A DNA stretch of 64,000 nucleotides from contig NZ_CP035494.1 of NCBI RefSeq assembly GCF_004135285.1, positions 2,914,001-2,978,000 of the forward strand, in the 5' to 3' direction. Under the pieces are notes generated by a model. The model ran no database searches, was not told where the DNA came from, and worked only from the letters and a program-made list of their open reading frames with translations. Shown in pieces: positions 52,750-63,924 of the stretch; position 1 is the stretch's first letter, and each line of letters starts with the position of its first letter. The DNA comes from Microbacterium protaetiae (GTDB taxonomy: Bacteria; Actinomycetota; Actinomycetes; Actinomycetales; Microbacteriaceae). The position numbers and the translations under genes are program-made.

Positions 52750-54278
52750 TCCGCCGCCTCTCGTTGCAGGACCACATCGCCCGCCCGCACCGGCTGCGGC
52801 AGCGACGGTCCGGATGCGCGTACCGGGATGTGCAGCACGAAGGTCGCCCCGCCTCCGGGGGTGTCAGCGATGTCGCAGGTGCCGCCGTGCGCCTTGACGA
52901 TGGCATCGACGATGGCCAGCCCCAGTCCCGAGCCGCCCACCGACCGGCGCCCGCCGCCACGATCGAAGCGTCGGAAGATGCGGTGGCGCGCGGCCGGTGC
53001 GATACCGGCCCCGTGGTCACGCACCCACAGTCGTACTTCGCCGTCGACGGCGCTGCTGCCGACCTCGACGGGCGCACCGGTGGGGGTGTACTTGGCCGCG
53101 TTGTCGGCCAGTTGCAGCCACGCTTGCAGCAGGCGGTCGGGGTCGCCTCGGACTTCTCCTTCGGCGACCGCCTCGATGTGCCAGGTGTGGCCCGGGATGA
53201 CCTCGACAAGTTCGCCCAGACGGCGTGTGAGAGCGGCCACGTCGATGTCGCGCATGGTCACGGCGTCTCCGCCTTCCACCGAGGCGAGCATGTCGATGTC
53301 GGCCACCAGGCGGGTCATCCGGTCGAGCTCGGCGATGCCGAGGGCGCGGGTGTTGTCGACATCGGCCGGGTCTGTGGCATCCATCAATTCAAGATGGCCG
53401 CGTACCACCGTGATCGGGGTCTTCAATTCGTGGCGCACGTCGTCGAGCAGCTGACGCTGCACGTCGACGGAGCCCTCCAGACGGTCGAGCATGGAATTGA
53501 CGGTGCGCGTCAGGTCGGAGATGTCATCGTTGCCCTGAGTGGGAATGCGCGCTCCGAGATCGGCGATGGTGATCGAATCGGCCGTGTCGCGCAGGTGCCG
53601 GATCGGAGAGAGCAACCGGCCGGTGACCAGCCACCCGACACCGCCGATCGCGGCGAGCACCACGAGGGCGGCGATGGCGTACGTGAGCATCGATGCGTTG
53701 ACCGGCCGCAGCTCGGCGCCCAGGTCGATGGCCCGGATGTAGACGCCCTGCGCGGGATCGCCCTGCATCGTCACCGGGATGGCGATGTAGCGAAGCGATC
53801 CCTGCGGGGTGGCGACGGTCCCGCGCACGCCCTCTCCGGCCGCTTCTGCCTCGGCGACGGCACGGTCGATGAGTACCGTGTTGTTCGAGATGTCGAAGCC
53901 GCTCAGCGTGCGCGGCTGGTAGCGGGCGCGGCCGTCGATGACGGCCACGGATGCCTCGTTCTGGGCCGGAACCAGGCGAGCGACGGCATCGTGCAGGTAG
54001 GCGGCCACCGAGGTGTAGTCGGTGATGTCGAGTCGCTCGGTCGCGGTGGTCATCGTGGCGCTCGGTGTCGGGGCGGGAGTGGCCGGTTCATTTTCGGCAG
54101 CCACCGTGCGCAGCGCATCGACCTGACTGTACAGACGAGCATCGACGCCGGAGAGCACGCGCTCGCGCTGGACGAGGAACGTCACGCTGCCGACGACCGA
54201 GAGGCCGACGCACGCCACGGCGAGGATCGCCCCCAGAATCCGGGTGCGCGCGGAGATCGGTCGGCGCGAGCGGTGCAC
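52746..54278 (-). CDS. Two-component sensor histidine kinase
   Basis: The 510-aa kinase has two membrane helices (about 14-35 and 199-220) flanking an extracytoplasmic sensor region, a HAMP domain (about 221-274), the phosphoacceptor His283 in RHELKTPITVVRGHLE, and the ATPase domain with N box DNAAKYTPTG, the DHGAGI G1 box and GGSGLGLAIV G2 box. GTG 54278 was chosen; another GTG at 54311 is possible. It is co-translated with the response regulator (ATGA) and lies 48 bases downstream of fumC on the same strand. Confidence 0.92.
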   Translation of the reverse strand: MHRSRRPISARTRILGAILAVACVGLSVVGSVTFLVQRERVLSGVDARLYSQVDALRTVAAENEPATPAPTPSATMTTATERLDITDYTSVAAYLHDAVARLVPAQNEASVAVIDGRARYQPRTLSGFDISNNTVLIDRAVAEAEAAGEGVRGTVATPQGSLRYIAIPVTMQGDPAQGVYIRAIDLGAELRPVNASMLTYAIAALVVLAAIGGVGWLVTGRLLSPIRHLRDTADSITIADLGARIPTQGNDDISDLTRTVNSMLDRLEGSVDVQRQLLDDVRHELKTPITVVRGHLELMDATDPADVDNTRALGIAELDRMTRLVADIDMLASVEGGDAVTMRDIDVAALTRRLGELVEVIPGHTWHIEAVAEGEVRGDPDRLLQAWLQLADNAAKYTPTGAPVEVGSSAVDGEVRLWVRDHGAGIAPAARHRIFRRFDRGGGRRSVGGSGLGLAIVDAIVKAHGGTCDIADTPGGGATFVLHIPVRASGPSLPQPVRAGDVVLQREAAE

Positions 54279-54326
54279 GGTGCCATTATCGCCCCCGCCG
54301 CCCGATCTCACGCATTCGGGTGGTCG

Positions 54327-55721
54327 TCAGCCCGCGTGCGTCATCGACAGAAGGTCGAGCTTCTCGTCGAGCTGCGCCTCGGTGATCTCGCCGCGCTCGA
54401 CGTATCCGAGGTCGATCACCGACTCGCGTATCGTGATACCCTTCGCGATCGCGTGCTTGGCGATCGCGGCGGCGGCCTCGTAACCGATGATCTTGTTCAG
54501 CGGCGTGACGATCGACGGCGACATGCCCGCATAGGCGGCCGCACGCTCGACGTCGGCCTCCAAGCCGTCCACGGCCTTGTCGGCCAGGGTGCGCATGGCG
54601 TTCGACAGAAGCCGGATGGATTCCAGCAGAGCGGTGCCCATGACCGGGATGGCGACGTTCAACTCGAAGGCGCCCGACGCACCGGCCCACGCGACGGTCG
54701 CATCGTTGCCGATCACGCGCGCGCACACCATGAGGGTCGCCTCGGGCAGAACGGGATTCACCTTGCCCGGCATGATGGACGAGCCCGGCTGAAGGTCGGG
54801 AATGTGCAGTTCCCCGAGCCCGGTGTTCGGACCCGACCCCATCCACCGCAGGTCGTTGTTGATCTTGGTCAGCGAGACCGCGATAGTGCGCAGTGCGCCG
54901 GAGGCCTCGACGAGACCGTCCCGGTTCGCCTGGGCCTCGAAGTGGTCTTTGGCTTCGGTGATCGGCAACTCGGTCTCGGCGGCCAGCAGTTCGATGACCT
55001 TCTGCGGAAAGCCGAGCGGCGTGTTGATTCCGGTGCCGACGGCCGTGCCGCCCAGGGGAACCTCGCCGACGCGGGGGAGGGCGGCGCGCACGCGCTCGAC
55101 GCCCAGGCGCATCTGCCGCGCGTAGCCGCCGAATTCCTGCCCGAGGGTGACCGGCGTTGCATCCATCAAGTGGGTGCGACCCGACTTGACGACATCCTTC
55201 CACTGCTCCGCCTTCGCCTCGAAGGCGACCGCCAAGTGGTCCAGCGCGGGGATGAGGTCGTCGATGAGAGCCTGGGTCACGGCGATATGCACCGACGTGG
55301 GGAACACGTCATTGGACGACTGCGAGGCGTTCACATGGTCGTTGGGATGCACCGGCGAGCCCAGCGTGCGCGTGGCCAGGGTGGCCAGCACCTCGTTCAT
55401 GTTCATGTTCGAGCTGGTGCCCGAACCCGTCTGGTACACGTCGACCGGAAACTGGTCGTCGAACGCGCCGCTGACGACCTCGTCGGCGGCGGCAGCGATA
55501 GCGTCAGCGACTCCGCCGTCGAGCACTCCGAGTTCTTTGTTCGCCAGGGCGGCGGCCTTCTTGATGCGGGCCAGTGCCGCTATCTGTGCCGGCTCGAGCC
55601 CCGAGCCCGAGATGGGGAAGTTCTCCACGGCGCGCTGGGTCTGGGCTCCGTAGAGCGCCGTTGCGGGAACCCGCACCTCACCCATGGTGTCGTGCTCGAC
55701 GCGGTACTCGGTCTCAATCAC
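54327..55721 (-). CDS. fumC: Class II fumarate hydratase
   Basis: Fumarase of the citric-acid cycle, converting fumarate to malate. The 464-aa protein has the family segments GDTMG-like [38 protein letters not shown], the active-site [12 protein letters not shown] loop (aspartase/fumarase signature) and LPLNK-type NKIIGYEA. The GTG at 55721 follows AGGAGG by nine bases and matches the family length; the upstream ATG at 55754 is rejected. Confidence 0.95.
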   Translation of the reverse strand: MIETEYRVEHDTMGEVRVPATALYGAQTQRAVENFPISGSGLEPAQIAALARIKKAAALANKELGVLDGGVADAIAAAADEVVSGAFDDQFPVDVYQTGSGTSSNMNMNEVLATLATRTLGSPVHPNDHVNASQSSNDVFPTSVHIAVTQALIDDLIPALDHLAVAFEAKAEQWKDVVKSGRTHLMDATPVTLGQEFGGYARQMRLGVERVRAALPRVGEVPLGGTAVGTGINTPLGFPQKVIELLAAETELPITEAKDHFEAQANRDGLVEASGALRTIAVSLTKINNDLRWMGSGPNTGLGELHIPDLQPGSSIMPGKVNPVLPEATLMVCARVIGNDATVAWAGASGAFELNVAIPVMGTALLESIRLLSNAMRTLADKAVDGLEADVERAAAYAGMSPSIVTPLNKIIGYEAAAAIAKHAIAKGITIRESVIDLGYVERGEITEAQLDEKLDLLSMTHAG

Positions 55722-55750
55722 TTCTTCGTTCCTCCTGAATATGAACGGGC

Positions 55751-56407
55751 TCACAGCCCGGGGATCGACACGGCGCCTTCGACGACGTGCGGGACGACGG
55801 TTCCCTCGCCGAGTCGGTACACCGCACCGACGATGCCCACGCGGCCTTCGGCGACGGCCGCGGCGAGGATGCTCGAGGCCTGCAACAGCTCGTCGACGGT
55901 CTCGCGGATGTGCTCGATGCCCACTGCATCGGCGTCGGCATCGTGCGGCACCGTCTGGTGGGTGCGGGCGACACGGTGCACCGTGGGCACGATGGGGGCG
56001 ATCAGGCGCCAGATCTTCGCCGGCAGCTCGGGCGCGTCAGGGCGCGTGCTGTCGATAGCGGCGCGCACGGCGCCGCACGCCTCATGCCCGAGCACGACCA
56101 GAATCGGCACATTGAGGATCGCGACGGCGAACTCGATGCTGCCGACCATCGAGGGGGAGACGACCTGACCGGCGTTGCGGACCACGAACATGTCGCCGAG
56201 TCCCTCGTCGAAGACGATCTCGGCGGCGGGGCGCGAATCGGAGCACCCGAAGACGACAGCGTGGGGATGCTGGCCGTCGGTCAGTTCGCGACGTCGGTCG
56301 GCGCTCTGACGGGGGTGCAGGACCGTCCCCTCGACGAAACGTGCATTCCCCTCGGCGAGCCTGTCCCAGGCCTGCTGCGGGTTCAGCTGCACGCGCGTCG
56401 ATGTCAT
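55751..56407 (-). CDS. Beta-class carbonic anhydrase
   Basis: This 218-aa zinc enzyme interconverts CO2 and bicarbonate. All ligands are present: Cys55, Asp57 and Arg59 in FGCSDSRP, and His108 with Cys111 in [11 protein letters not shown]. The N-terminal [14 protein letters not shown] helix is typical. Its ATG overlaps the stop of the DUF4245 gene upstream, so it belongs to the xseA-xseB-DUF4245 operon. Bicarbonate supply for carboxylation near the citric-acid cycle is a reasonable role. Its stop is 29 bases before the fumC start. Confidence 0.93.
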   Translation of the reverse strand: MTSTRVQLNPQQAWDRLAEGNARFVEGTVLHPRQSADRRRELTDGQHPHAVVFGCSDSRPAAEIVFDEGLGDMFVVRNAGQVVSPSMVGSIEFAVAILNVPILVVLGHEACGAVRAAIDSTRPDAPELPAKIWRLIAPIVPTVHRVARTHQTVPHDADADAVGIEHIRETVDELLQASSILAAAVAEGRVGIVGAVYRLGEGTVVPHVVEGAVSIPGL

Positions 56408-57045
56408 TTCGTTTCCTCTCGCATCGCTTCGATCTGATCGGTCATGCCCGTGGCTGCCACCGCTGCGGTCTTCGCATCGGTGGCGCCGTAGACGAGGATG
56501 CGGTCGGTACCGGCGTCGGTGGCGATCGCGTAGCTGACGTTGCCGGCCCGCTCGGAATCGCGGATCGCATAGTGCGTCCACTCGAGGCCGTCGATGGTCA
56601 CCGTGCCGTCGGCGGTGGCGCCCGAGAGCAGCCGGGCATCCCACGCGCTGTCGGCATCGAAGCCCTGCGCGATGTTCAGAAAGCCGGACTTCTCGCCGGT
56701 GGCGTACACGATCGACCAGGTGGGCGTGGCGTCGCCTGTGACACGGGCCGCGTTGGCCCGCCACGTGTCGGGCACCTGCGGCACGACGATCGCACGGTCG
56801 TATGACGACATCGCCTCGTTCGCCACGGAGGCGACGTCGACCGGCGCGGATTCATCCATCGAGCCTCGCGGCACGATGAGAACTATCAGCAGGACGACGG
56901 CCAGGATCGCGATGAGTGCGGCCGCGAGGTTGCGTACCGTCTGGCTGGATCGGTAGACCCGCGAGGATTCGGCCTTGCGGGTGGCCGTCTCCTCGGGCGT
57001 CTCGGGGCGCCCGAGTTCGGCGACGATGCGTTCGGAGGGCGACAT
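56404..57045 (-). CDS. DUF4245 membrane-anchored protein
   Basis: The 213-aa protein has a cytoplasmic N-terminus (MSPSERIVAELGRPETPEE), one membrane helix (about 40-59) and an extracytoplasmic domain with WRANAARVTGD and YATGEKSGFLNIAQGFD, the DUF4245 pattern. The role is unknown, but it is next to xseB in many actinobacteria. The ATG at 57045 overlaps the stop of xseB (ATGA), and its own stop overlaps the carbonic anhydrase start. Confidence 0.85.
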   Translation of the reverse strand: MSPSERIVAELGRPETPEETATRKAESSRVYRSSQTVRNLAAALIAILAVVLLIVLIVPRGSMDESAPVDVASVANEAMSSYDRAIVVPQVPDTWRANAARVTGDATPTWSIVYATGEKSGFLNIAQGFDADSAWDARLLSGATADGTVTIDGLEWTHYAIRDSERAGNVSYAIATDAGTDRILVYGATDAKTAAVAATGMTDQIEAMREETK

Positions 57046-57275
57046 CAGCCGTCGTTCTCCACGTGCGTACGGGCGTCGTCGAGCCGGCGCTTGGCGCCCA
57101 GCAGCCACTGTTCGCACCGGTTCGCGAGTGCTTCGCCGCGCTCCCACAGCGCCAGCGAGTGCTCGAGCGTGGGGGCGCCCTGCTCGAGTTCGGTGACCAC
57201 GCGCACCAGCTCGTCGCGTGCCTGCTCGAAGGTGAGAGCGGCGACGTCAGCGGCGGCGGGAGTGGGATCCGTCAT
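57045..57275 (-). CDS. xseB: Exodeoxyribonuclease VII small subunit
   Basis: The 76-aa XseB subunit joins XseA to form exonuclease VII, which degrades single-stranded DNA. It has the family pattern TFEQARDELVRVVTELEQGAP, LEHSLALWERGEALA and a final helix RCEQWLLGAKRRLDDA. It overlaps DUF4245 and follows xseA by three bases. Confidence 0.93.
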   Translation of the reverse strand: MTDPTPAAADVAALTFEQARDELVRVVTELEQGAPTLEHSLALWERGEALANRCEQWLLGAKRRLDDARTHVENDG

Positions 57276-57278
57276 GCT

Positions 57279-58589
57279 CTACAGCTTAGTTCCGCCTTCA
57301 GCGGGCGCCGACTCCGAGACCTCGCCCTCCGAGACCGCAGCGACCGAGCCGCGGTCGACGGTGACGGTCAGGAGCGTGCCCGTCGGCGCCTGGGCGGCGT
57401 CCCGCACGATAGTGCCATCGTGCAGGTGGGCGATGGCATAGCCACGTGCCAGGGTTGACGCCGGCGACAGCGCGCGCAGCGACGCGCGCAGTTCGGCCAC
57501 GTGACGCGACTGGCTCTGCAGCTGACGGTCGACGGTGTCGCGCCCGCGCGCAGCCAGCAGCATCAGGTCATGTGTGCGTGGGATCAGGAGCGATTCGGGA
57601 TCGCGCAGCACCGGCCGACTGCGCAGCTGCTCGAGCTGGGCGGCATCGTGCGCGATGCGGGTGGTCAGGCGGGTGCTCAGGCGGGAACGCAGCTGGGCGA
57701 CCAGGGCCCGTTGCTCGCCGACATCCGGTACCACGCGTTTGGCGGCGTCGGTGGGCGTGGATGCGCGCAGATCGGCCACGTCGTCGAGCAGCGGTCGGTC
57801 ATTCTCGTGGCCGATGGCGCTGACCACCGGCGTGGATGCTGCAGCCACGGCCCGCACGAGTCGCTCATCGCTGAATCCCAACAGCGTCTGGGGGTCGCCG
57901 CCGCCTCGAGCGATGATGATCACATCGACCTCGGGATCGGCCTCGAGTTGCGCCAGCGCGGCGAGGATCTCAGGCACGCACCGGTCACCCTGCACGGCGG
58001 CATGCACGGTGCGGAACCGTACCTGCGGCCAGCGCAGTTCCGCATTGCGGTGGACATCGCGCTCGGCGTCGCTGAGCTCGCCGGTGATCAGACCTATACA
58101 GTGCGGCAGGAACGGAAGCGGCCGCTTGCGCGTGGGATCGAAGAGCCCTTCGGTGCGCAGCTGCGCGCGCAGGCGCTCGAGTCGCTCCAGCTGAGCACCC
58201 AAGCCGTCGTGCCGCATCTGCGAGACGACGAAGCTGAAGTCGCCGCCCTTGGCGTAATAGTCGGGTTTGACGCAGGTGACGACCCGATCGCCCACCGTGA
58301 GATCGTCGGTGATGCGCGCGCGCGCACTTGACCACAGTCGAAACGACAGAACGGAGTCGCCGGACAGGTCTTTCAGCCGCCCGTAGACCGATCCGCCGCG
58401 CACATTCCACGATGTGATCTCGCCCTCGACCCACACCGACCCCCACTTCTGCACGAAGCCGTGGATGGTCTCGTTCAGGCGTGAGACCGAGGTGGGGCCG
58501 TCACTGGACGAATCGCGCGGATGGATCGAGTCGGAGGGAACCGGTGCGGCCGCGGCATCCGCCGACGTGTCGGGCAGGAACGAGGTCAT
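57279..58589 (-). CDS. xseA: Exodeoxyribonuclease VII large subunit
   Basis: The 436-aa protein has an N-terminal OB-fold (about 40-135, [20 protein letters not shown]), the catalytic domain with [29 protein letters not shown] and [20 protein letters not shown], and a long coiled-coil C-terminal region that binds XseB. It is divergent from ispH, with about 57 bases between the starts, where both promoters must lie. Confidence 0.94.
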   Translation of the reverse strand: MTSFLPDTSADAAAAPVPSDSIHPRDSSSDGPTSVSRLNETIHGFVQKWGSVWVEGEITSWNVRGGSVYGRLKDLSGDSVLSFRLWSSARARITDDLTVGDRVVTCVKPDYYAKGGDFSFVVSQMRHDGLGAQLERLERLRAQLRTEGLFDPTRKRPLPFLPHCIGLITGELSDAERDVHRNAELRWPQVRFRTVHAAVQGDRCVPEILAALAQLEADPEVDVIIIARGGGDPQTLLGFSDERLVRAVAAASTPVVSAIGHENDRPLLDDVADLRASTPTDAAKRVVPDVGEQRALVAQLRSRLSTRLTTRIAHDAAQLEQLRSRPVLRDPESLLIPRTHDLMLLAARGRDTVDRQLQSQSRHVAELRASLRALSPASTLARGYAIAHLHDGTIVRDAAQAPTGTLLTVTVDRGSVAAVSEGEVSESAPAEGGTKL

Positions 58590-58634
58590 GGAGTCCTTCC
58601 GTCGCGGGCAGGCCGCTCACAGCGAGGGCGACCG

Positions 58635-58640
58635 TACAAT
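58635..58640 (+). promoter_or_regulatory. -10 element TACAAT of ispH (leaderless)
   Basis: TACAAT ends seven bases before ATG 58647, giving a leaderless ispH transcript. Confidence 0.6.
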
Positions 58641-58646
58641 CAGGGG

Positions 58647-59723
58647 ATGAGCACCCCCGAGGTCCGCCTGCCCGTGCCGCGCGTTCCCGCGCCCCGGGCC
58701 GCCCGGCGTCGTGCGCCGCTCCAGGATATCCCGGTCGACGGACACAAGCGCGTGCTGCTGGCCGCTCCGCGGGGTTTCTGCGCGGGCGTTGATCGGGCGG
58801 TCGCGGTGGTCGAGCGCGCGCTCGAGCAGTACGGCGCGCCGGTGTATGTGCGCAAACAGATCGTGCACAACGTTCATGTGGTCCGCGAGCTCGAACAGCG
58901 TGGGGCCGTGTTCGTCGACGAGGTCGACGAGGTGCCCGTCGGTGCGCGCCTCGTCTTCAGCGCGCACGGGGTCTCACCCGCCGTGCGCGACGCCGCGCAG
59001 GCCCGCCAGCTGCAGACGATCGATGCCACGTGCCCACTGGTGACGAAGGTGCATCGCGAGGCCGTGCGCTTTGCGAGGGATGACCGCGAGATCCTGCTCA
59101 TCGGGCACACCGGACACGAAGAGGTCGAGGGCACGGCCGGCGAGGCGCCCCGACACGTCACTGTCGTGAACTCGCCCGAAGACGCCGACACCGTCGAAGT
59201 GCGCGACCCGTCGCGGGTCGTGTGGCTGTCGCAGACGACGCTGTCGGTCGACGAGACGATGCAGACCGTGCGTCGACTGCGTGAGCGGTTCCCCGAGCTG
59301 GCCGATCCGCCCACCGACGACATCTGCTATGCGACGCAGAACCGGCAGACCGCGATCAAGAAGGTAGCCGCCGATGCCGATGTCGTCATCGTGGTGGGCT
59401 CGGCCAATTCGTCGAACAGCGTGCGCCTCGTCGAGGTGGCCCGGGAATACGGGGCTCGCGCGGCATACCGGGTCGATCACGCCGACGAGATCGCCCAGGA
59501 ATGGCTCGACGGGGCCGCGGCCATCGGGGTCACCAGCGGCGCTTCGGTGCCCGAGGTGCTTGTGAACGAGGTACTGGCTGCGCTCGCCGACGCCGGCTAC
59601 GTCGACGTCGAAGAAGTGCACACCGCTGAAGAGGACCTCACCTTCGCCCTGCCCAAGGAACTGCGAACGGATGCCGCGGACCGGGCAGCCGCGGGCGGTC
59701 GGGGAGGGCACGTCGATGAGTGA
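58647..59723 (+). CDS. ispH: 4-hydroxy-3-methylbut-2-enyl diphosphate reductase
   Basis: IspH makes IPP and DMAPP in the last step of the MEP pathway. The 358-aa protein has the three Fe-S cysteines Cys45 ([10 protein letters not shown]), Cys129 ([12 protein letters not shown]) and Cys227 ([11 protein letters not shown]), and the proton-donor Glu in [12 protein letters not shown]. An Arg/Pro-rich N-terminal extension (about 1-30) precedes the core. It overlaps the next membrane-protein gene by eight bases. Confidence 0.95.
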   Translation: MSTPEVRLPVPRVPAPRAARRRAPLQDIPVDGHKRVLLAAPRGFCAGVDRAVAVVERALEQYGAPVYVRKQIVHNVHVVRELEQRGAVFVDEVDEVPVGARLVFSAHGVSPAVRDAAQARQLQTIDATCPLVTKVHREAVRFARDDREILLIGHTGHEEVEGTAGEAPRHVTVVNSPEDADTVEVRDPSRVVWLSQTTLSVDETMQTVRRLRERFPELADPPTDDICYATQNRQTAIKKVAADADVVIVVGSANSSNSVRLVEVAREYGARAAYRVDHADEIAQEWLDGAAAIGVTSGASVPEVLVNEVLAALADAGYVDVEEVHTAEEDLTFALPKELRTDAADRAAAGGRGGHVDE

Positions 59724-60294
59724 CTCGACCCCACGACCGGAGCGTCCGCGTCCGCAGTACGGCGAATACGCGAGCGCCCAGGAGCAGCGGGCACGCATTC
59801 GCACGCCGCTGTACGACGAACCCGTGGCGGCATCACCGACGCCGGCCCCGGTTCGCCCGGCCCTGACGCCGCCGGCCAGGTGGGCATCGTCGGATGCGCA
59901 GAAGACGGCCGCACGGCAGTCGGTCAACCGCATGATCACGATCGCGCTGCTGGCGTACGGAGCCTTCGAAGTGGTGCGCAGCGTTTTCGGCTTCCTCGAC
60001 CCGACGGCGACGTACGACGCTCTGTACCGGATGATCGGCGTGCCCGGCTCGTTCAGCGCTACGTCGGCGGTCCAGCCCTGGCTGACGATATCTCTCGTGG
60101 TGCTCATCGGTGGTTACCTCGTCACCGCACTTGTGTCGGTCCTGGCGATGCGCGCCGGACGGCGCTCCTGGTGGATCCCCCTGGTCGGCGCTGTGGTGAC
60201 CTACGCCGTGGTCTCGGTGCTGCTGACCGTGCCCGTCTACGGCGATCCGGCCTTCCAGGAGTACCTGTCGGGGCTTCTCGAGAATCCGCAATAG
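59716..60294 (+). CDS. DUF6264-type membrane protein
   Basis: The 192-aa protein has a disordered, Pro- and Arg-rich N-terminus (about 1-60), then four membrane helices (about 73-95, 118-138, 145-158 and 158-178) with [15 protein letters not shown] between the first two. I recall such proteins next to ispH in Microbacteriaceae as DUF6264; the family name is not verified here. Function is unknown. It overlaps ispH (eight bases), so expression is coupled. Confidence 0.72.
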   Translation: MSDSTPRPERPRPQYGEYASAQEQRARIRTPLYDEPVAASPTPAPVRPALTPPARWASSDAQKTAARQSVNRMITIALLAYGAFEVVRSVFGFLDPTATYDALYRMIGVPGSFSATSAVQPWLTISLVVLIGGYLVTALVSVLAMRAGRRSWWIPLVGAVVTYAVVSVLLTVPVYGDPAFQEYLSGLLENPQ

Positions 60295-60318
60295 CCGACG
60301 GCACGGCAGACTGGACTC

Positions 60319-60774
60319 ATGCGCTCTTTCCGTATCGCCACACTGGCAGCCGTCGTCGTCCTGCTGGCCACCGGAACCGCACTCAGCGGTTGCAGCGCCG
60401 ACGCCGGACCCGCGACGGTGCTGGCCACGGCTCAGACCAGCGCGGGAGAGATCGTCACCGACGCCGATGGGCGGGCGGTCTACCTCTACAGTGACGACGA
60501 GCAGGGGGCGGGGCAGAGCGCGTGCGAGGGGACGTGCCTGGCGGCCTGGCCCGCGGTGACGACATCGTCGAAGGACCCACAGGGCGACGGGCTGACCGCA
60601 GAGATCGGTGAGATCCCCGCCGCCGGTGGCGGCTACCAAGTCACGCTCGATGGATGGCCGCTGTACTACTTCGACGGCGATACCGCGCCGAAGATGATCA
60701 AGGGGCAGGGGATCGGCGGCGTGTGGTGGCTGCTCGCCCCCGACGGGCAGCGCATCACCGACATCGGGCGCTGA
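60319..60774 (+). CDS. COG4315-type lipoprotein (secreted lipoprotein with repeat domain)
   Basis: The 151-aa precursor has a lipobox ALSGCS (Cys25) and two copies of a repeat: GRAVYLYSDDE followed by ACEGTCLAAWPAV, and later YQVTLDGWPLYYF followed by KGQGIGGVWWLLAPDG. This is the COG4315 (predicted lipoprotein with conserved Yx(FWY)xxD motif) layout. A CAGACT hexamer at 60307-60312 lies seven bases before the ATG. It is a paralogue of the lipoprotein at 62159-62662, and the two flank a sigma/anti-sigma pair. Confidence 0.8.
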   Translation: MRSFRIATLAAVVVLLATGTALSGCSADAGPATVLATAQTSAGEIVTDADGRAVYLYSDDEQGAGQSACEGTCLAAWPAVTTSSKDPQGDGLTAEIGEIPAAGGGYQVTLDGWPLYYFDGDTAPKMIKGQGIGGVWWLLAPDGQRITDIGR

Positions 60775-60880
60775 CCGCGGGGCAGACCACCACCCATACT
60801 CGGAGCAACGGCACGGCGGCCTGGACGGTTCTGGTGAACCCACGGCGGTTCTGCGTCGTTCCCCTGACGAGGAGGTGGGG

Positions 60881-61384
60881 ATGTCGGCGGCGGACGAACG
60901 GCTCACAGCACTCTACGAGGCCCACGCGCGGCCCGTCTGGCGCTACGTCGTGTCGCTGACGGGCGACCGGTCGGGTGCCGACGACATCGTGCAGGAGACG
61001 CTGCTGCGTGCCTGGCGCAGCCCCCGCATCCTCGCGCAGGACCCGGCGACGGCGCGCGCGTGGATGATCACCGTCGCCCGGCATCTCGTCGTCGACGACG
61101 TGCGCAGTGCTCGGCACCGTCACGAGCGGCAGGTGGCGGACCCGCCCGATCGCCAGGTCGCCGACGACACGGAGCGGCTGCTCGAGGCCATTCTCATCGA
61201 AGAAGCGCTGCGCACGCTGAGCGCCGAGCACCGTGCCGTCATCATCGCCGCGTATTACGGCGGCCGCAGTGTGGCGCAGACGGCCGCCGAACTCGAGATC
61301 CCCGAAGGAACCGTGAAGTCGCGCCTGCATTACGGGCTTCGGGCGCTGCGGCTCGCGCTGCAGGAGAAGGGAGTGATGCGATGA
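60881..61384 (+). CDS. ECF-type sigma factor
   Basis: The 167-aa protein is an ECF sigma factor: region 2 (LYEAHARPVWRYVVSLTGD, GADDIVQETLLRAWRSP) and region 4 (LSAEHRAVIIAAYYGGRSV, PEGTVKSRLHYGLRALR) with its HTH. ATG 60881 is six bases after GAGGAGG; GTG 60875 is an alternative. The anti-sigma gene overlaps its stop (ATGA), a standard regulatory pair. Its regulon is likely to include the neighbouring lipoprotein genes, an inference from layout. Confidence 0.93.
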   Translation: MSAADERLTALYEAHARPVWRYVVSLTGDRSGADDIVQETLLRAWRSPRILAQDPATARAWMITVARHLVVDDVRSARHRHERQVADPPDRQVADDTERLLEAILIEEALRTLSAEHRAVIIAAYYGGRSVAQTAAELEIPEGTVKSRLHYGLRALRLALQEKGVMR

Positions 61385-62088
61385 CCAGCGAGCACACGCG
61401 CTATGCGGAGTGGGACGCGGCGTACATCCTCGGCGCTCTCTCGGTGGCCGAGCGCAGTGAGTTCGAGGCACACCTGGAGGGGTGCGCGCGGTGCCGGCAG
61501 GCGGTCGCCGACCTGGCACCGACGGTGGCGCTGCTGCCGCGTCTGTCAGAGCGCGAGGTCGGCGCACTCGAGCGTCACGAGGAGGACCCCGATGTCGAGG
61601 TGGATGCCGCCGCTCGAGCGCACCTCGCCTCGCTCGCGCACGCGCGCAAGCGTCGCCGTCGGCGCGCATGGTGGATAGCTTCGGCGGCCGCGGTCGTGCT
61701 CGTCGTGGCCGCCGTCGCCACTCCGGTGACGATCGCCGCCGTCTCGTCTCCGGCGGCGACGTTCGCTCTGGAAGAGGTGCGGGATGTACCGCTGACCGCC
61801 TCGGTGCGACTCACCCGCGCCGACTGGGGGACCCAGATCGATCTGGACTGCCGGTACGCCGCAGGATCCGACGGGTACGTTCCCTCCGGGGGACGGGAGT
61901 ACGTGCTGGCTGTCGTGGACGCGGATGGGCTGACGACGACGGTGTCCACCTGGCGGGCCGGTCCGGGGTCAGACGCACGGCTGAGAGCGGCGACGGCGAC
62001 TCCACTGTCGCGAATCGACGCCATCGAGATCCGGTCGGCTGACGGCGTCGTGTTGATGCAGCACGCGCTCGATCGCGGGGCGGAGTGA
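61381..62088 (+). CDS. Anti-sigma factor (zinc-finger, RskA-like)
   Basis: The 235-aa protein has an N-terminal ZAS-type domain with His31-x3-Cys35-x2-Cys38 (AHLEGCARCRQ), a basic stretch, one membrane helix (about 99-121) and an extracytoplasmic RskA-like C-terminal domain (about 125-235). It would hold the sigma factor at the membrane until signalled. It overlaps the sigma gene (ATGA) and its stop lies 70 bases before the second lipoprotein. Confidence 0.92.
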   Translation: MTSEHTRYAEWDAAYILGALSVAERSEFEAHLEGCARCRQAVADLAPTVALLPRLSEREVGALERHEEDPDVEVDAAARAHLASLAHARKRRRRRAWWIASAAAVVLVVAAVATPVTIAAVSSPAATFALEEVRDVPLTASVRLTRADWGTQIDLDCRYAAGSDGYVPSGGREYVLAVVDADGLTTTVSTWRAGPGSDARLRAATATPLSRIDAIEIRSADGVVLMQHALDRGAE

Positions 62089-62158
62089 ACCGAAGTCCAC
62101 CCGCTCTCGTGTCACCGACGACGCCGCACTCCACGGCGGCACAGAGCGGAGGGCGACC

Positions 62159-62662
62159 ATGCACCACATCAAAGCAGCGGCGACGGCAGGGGGTCTTGCC
62201 GTCTTGTTCGCGCTCGCCGGATGCGCGGGATCATCGGGGCCGGCGGATACCGCGGGTGGCGGAGGGGCGAATGCGTATGGGCCGGCGACGTCGTCGTCCG
62301 CCTCGGGCAGTGCCGTCCTGTCGACCGCCGACTCATCGCTGGGCACGATCGTCATCGACGGCTCGGGGATGACCGTGTACATGTTCGATGACGACACGAA
62401 AGGCACGACCACATCGGCGTGTACGGGCACATGTCTCGTGAATTGGCCGCCGGTACTCACCGATGGGAGCGTGCCGTCGCTTCGAGGAGTGAGCGGACAG
62501 GTCGGTCTCATCGACGCCGCCACCGGGAAGAAGCAGGTCACGCTGGACGGCTGGCCGTTGTACTACTACGCCGGCGATCGCCGAGCCGGAGACGTGAACG
62601 GGCAGGGTGTCGGCGGCATCTGGTGGGTGCTCGGCGCGGACGGCACGGAGATCCGCGGCTGA
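62159..62662 (+). CDS. COG4315-type lipoprotein, paralogue
   Basis: The 167-aa precursor has a lipobox FALAGCAG (Cys21), a Gly/Ser-rich spacer and the same repeat signatures as the lipoprotein at 60319: GMTVYMFDDDT, ACTGTCLVNWPPV, KQVTLDGWPLYYY and NGQGVGGIWWVLG. The function of the family is unknown. It is the last gene of the sigma/anti-sigma cluster and ends in a strong bidirectional hairpin shared with fba. Confidence 0.82.
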   Translation: MHHIKAAATAGGLAVLFALAGCAGSSGPADTAGGGGANAYGPATSSSASGSAVLSTADSSLGTIVIDGSGMTVYMFDDDTKGTTTSACTGTCLVNWPPVLTDGSVPSLRGVSGQVGLIDAATGKKQVTLDGWPLYYYAGDRRAGDVNGQGVGGIWWVLGADGTEIRG

Positions 62663-62664
62663 AA

Positions 62665-62700
62665 TGAGGGATGCCCCGGCTCGCGCCGAGGCATCCTTCA
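62665..62700. terminator. Bidirectional hairpin between lipoprotein gene and fba
   Basis: An 11-base stem with one G-T pair (62665-62675 with 62690-62700, core GGATGCC/GGCATCC) encloses a second short CGGC/GCCG stem. It lies between the convergent lipoprotein gene and fba. Confidence 0.7.
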
Positions 62701-62711
62701 TCGTCGTCAGA

Positions 62712-63740
<1,029 letters not shown>

Positions 63741-63912
63741 GGCGTGCGCTCCTTGGTCGTAGGTGGGTCGACTCCTCACTCTAGCGAAGGGGCTGGCGCG
63801 CGAGCAGGGGGCGTCGGCGTGCACAGAGCAGGTCCGTGTGACAAGACGGAAAGAAATGCATCTTCTTCCACCGAGTGTGGTGTGAACTGGGACGATTTCT
63901 GCGCGGCACGCA

Positions 63913-63918
63913 GATATG
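63913..63918 (+). promoter_or_regulatory. -10 element TATGGT before the last gene (leaderless)
   Basis: TATGGT ends seven bases before ATG 63925. Confidence 0.45.
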
Positions 63919-63924
63919 GTGGGC

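Noticed and set aside
52716-56168. 1150-codon open frame on the plus strand
   Set aside because: It is antisense to the response regulator, sensor kinase, fumC and carbonic anhydrase genes, all with clear motifs. Long antisense frames are expected at this GC content.
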